DNA of 6,526 nt. Origin: Candidatus Hydrogenedentota bacterium (GTDB lineage Bacteria > Hydrogenedentota > Hydrogenedentia > Hydrogenedentiales > CAITNO01). The translations under genes were made by a program, and so were the position numbers. Positions 6,267-6,526 of this stretch are shown in pieces. The notes under the pieces are model-generated. The model did not search any database and had not been told where the DNA came from. It saw only the letters and a program-made list of their open reading frames with translations. Positions within the stretch are counted from its first letter, which is position 1, and each line of letters starts with the position of its first letter. The DNA lies in assembly GCA_903922535.1 (NCBI GenBank), contig CAIXUF010000873.1:1-6526 (forward strand). Direction: 5' to 3'.

Positions 6267-6479
6267 GAACAGAAATTCCTGTGCGTGGAGATGAATCCGC
6301 ATGGGTGCGGGGAACAGGAAGTATACCGTCCGGCGGGCGGACAAGGCAAAGCGGGGCAATGGACAGGGGGTCCGGGCGCGGAACTTGGGAGGGGGCCGGG
6401 GTTCGGCATTTTCGTCTTTCCGCGCCGTCCCGCGCCCCATTCCCGGTGTTTTTCCGTGTTTCTATGCCCCTGTTAACGG
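6267..6479. other. Spacer upstream of aroF
   Basis: The spacer holds the aroF ribosome site (AGGAA, 6276-6280), the promoter candidate at 6320-6349, and a very GC-rich stretch (6351-6450). The aroF frame stays open across it up to 6440, but that extension is Pro/Arg-rich, out of character with the family, and lies upstream of the ribosome site. A GTTAACGGTTAA palindrome-like motif lies at 6472-6483. I see no other gene. Confidence 0.5.
6320..6349 (-). promoter_or_regulatory. Promoter candidate for aroF with a palindromic spacer
   Basis: The minus strand carries TTGCCT (6344-6349, 4/6 to -35), an 18-nt spacer, and TATACT (6320-6325, 5/6 to -10). Transcription would start near 6313, giving a leader of about 46 nt. 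The spacer holds a perfect inverted repeat, GTCCG-N5-CGGAC (6328-6342), a plausible operator. The -10 context GGTATACTT is identical to that of the promoter at 2953. This is a pattern match only. Confidence 0.45.
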
Positions 6480-6526
6480 TTAAGAAATGCAACACTTGGT
6501 GCAGATCTTATAGGGGCACTTGTTGC
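6480..6526 (-). CDS. Possible 3' end of an upstream gene with a Cys-rich tail
   Basis: One minus-strand frame entering from the window edge reads NKCPYKICTKCCIS and stops at TAA (6480-6482). Four cysteines in 14 residues suggest a metal-binding C-terminus, but the piece is too short to assign. The same bases form an imperfect inverted repeat (GCAACA/TGTTGC and GTGC/GCAC, 6489-6526) followed by ATTTCTT on the minus strand. They may therefore be a terminator rather than coding. The two readings are hard to reconcile without sequence beyond the edge. Confidence 0.25.
   Translation of the reverse strand, partial: NKCPYKICTKCCIS

Noticed and set aside
6267..6440. 58-residue N-terminal extension of aroF
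   Set aside because: Pro/Arg-rich and atypical for the family; a good AGGAA site precedes ATG 6266, and residue numbering from there matches the family.
5214..6476. 420-aa plus-strand open frame
   Set aside because: Antisense to aroF, whose metal ligands and motifs are all present.

Overview
All recognisable genes lie on the minus strand of a GC-rich bacterial chromosome segment. From high to low coordinates, which is the direction of transcription, they are: a possible 3' end of an unknown gene at the window edge; a housekeeping cluster aroF (type I-beta DAHP synthase), scpB (condensin accessory protein) and rluB-type pseudouridine synthase; about 1 kb without an intact gene; a beta-rich lipoprotein of unknown function; and a lipoprotein with PKD, PEGA-like and SUMF1/FGE-like domains.

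Two predicted lipoproteins with clear lipoboxes imply a diderm or otherwise lipoprotein-rich bacterium. One of them combines a PKD domain, a GEGEGE linker, a PEGA-like repeat domain and a SUMF1-like domain. I know this style from Candidatus Hydrogenedentes and neighbouring Lentisphaerae/Verrucomicrobia/Planctomycetes genomes. That assignment is an inference from protein style, not a demonstrated taxonomy.

The aroF-scpB-rluB genes are tightly spaced (37 and 6 nt between coding ends with the starts chosen here) and probably form one transcript. A promoter candidate with a palindromic spacer sits upstream of aroF. The three proteins act in different processes: the first step of the shikimate pathway, chromosome segregation, and 23S rRNA modification. 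The cluster looks like housekeeping co-transcription rather than a pathway operon. Each lipoprotein gene has its own promoter candidate, a strong Shine-Dalgarno sequence and a rho-independent terminator, so each is probably monocistronic.

The stretch at 2980-3883 holds no intact gene. On the minus strand it shows coding-like composition that moves through three frames in succession, which suggests a broken gene, and an exact 14-bp inverted repeat brackets most of it. The first 120 bases hold four consecutive stem-loops; the one nearest the SUMF1-lipoprotein gene is a convincing terminator. I see no CRISPR array, tRNA, rRNA, transposase or defence system, and no convincing new system. The best leads are the decayed locus, the unclassified lipoprotein and the palindromes on two promoters.
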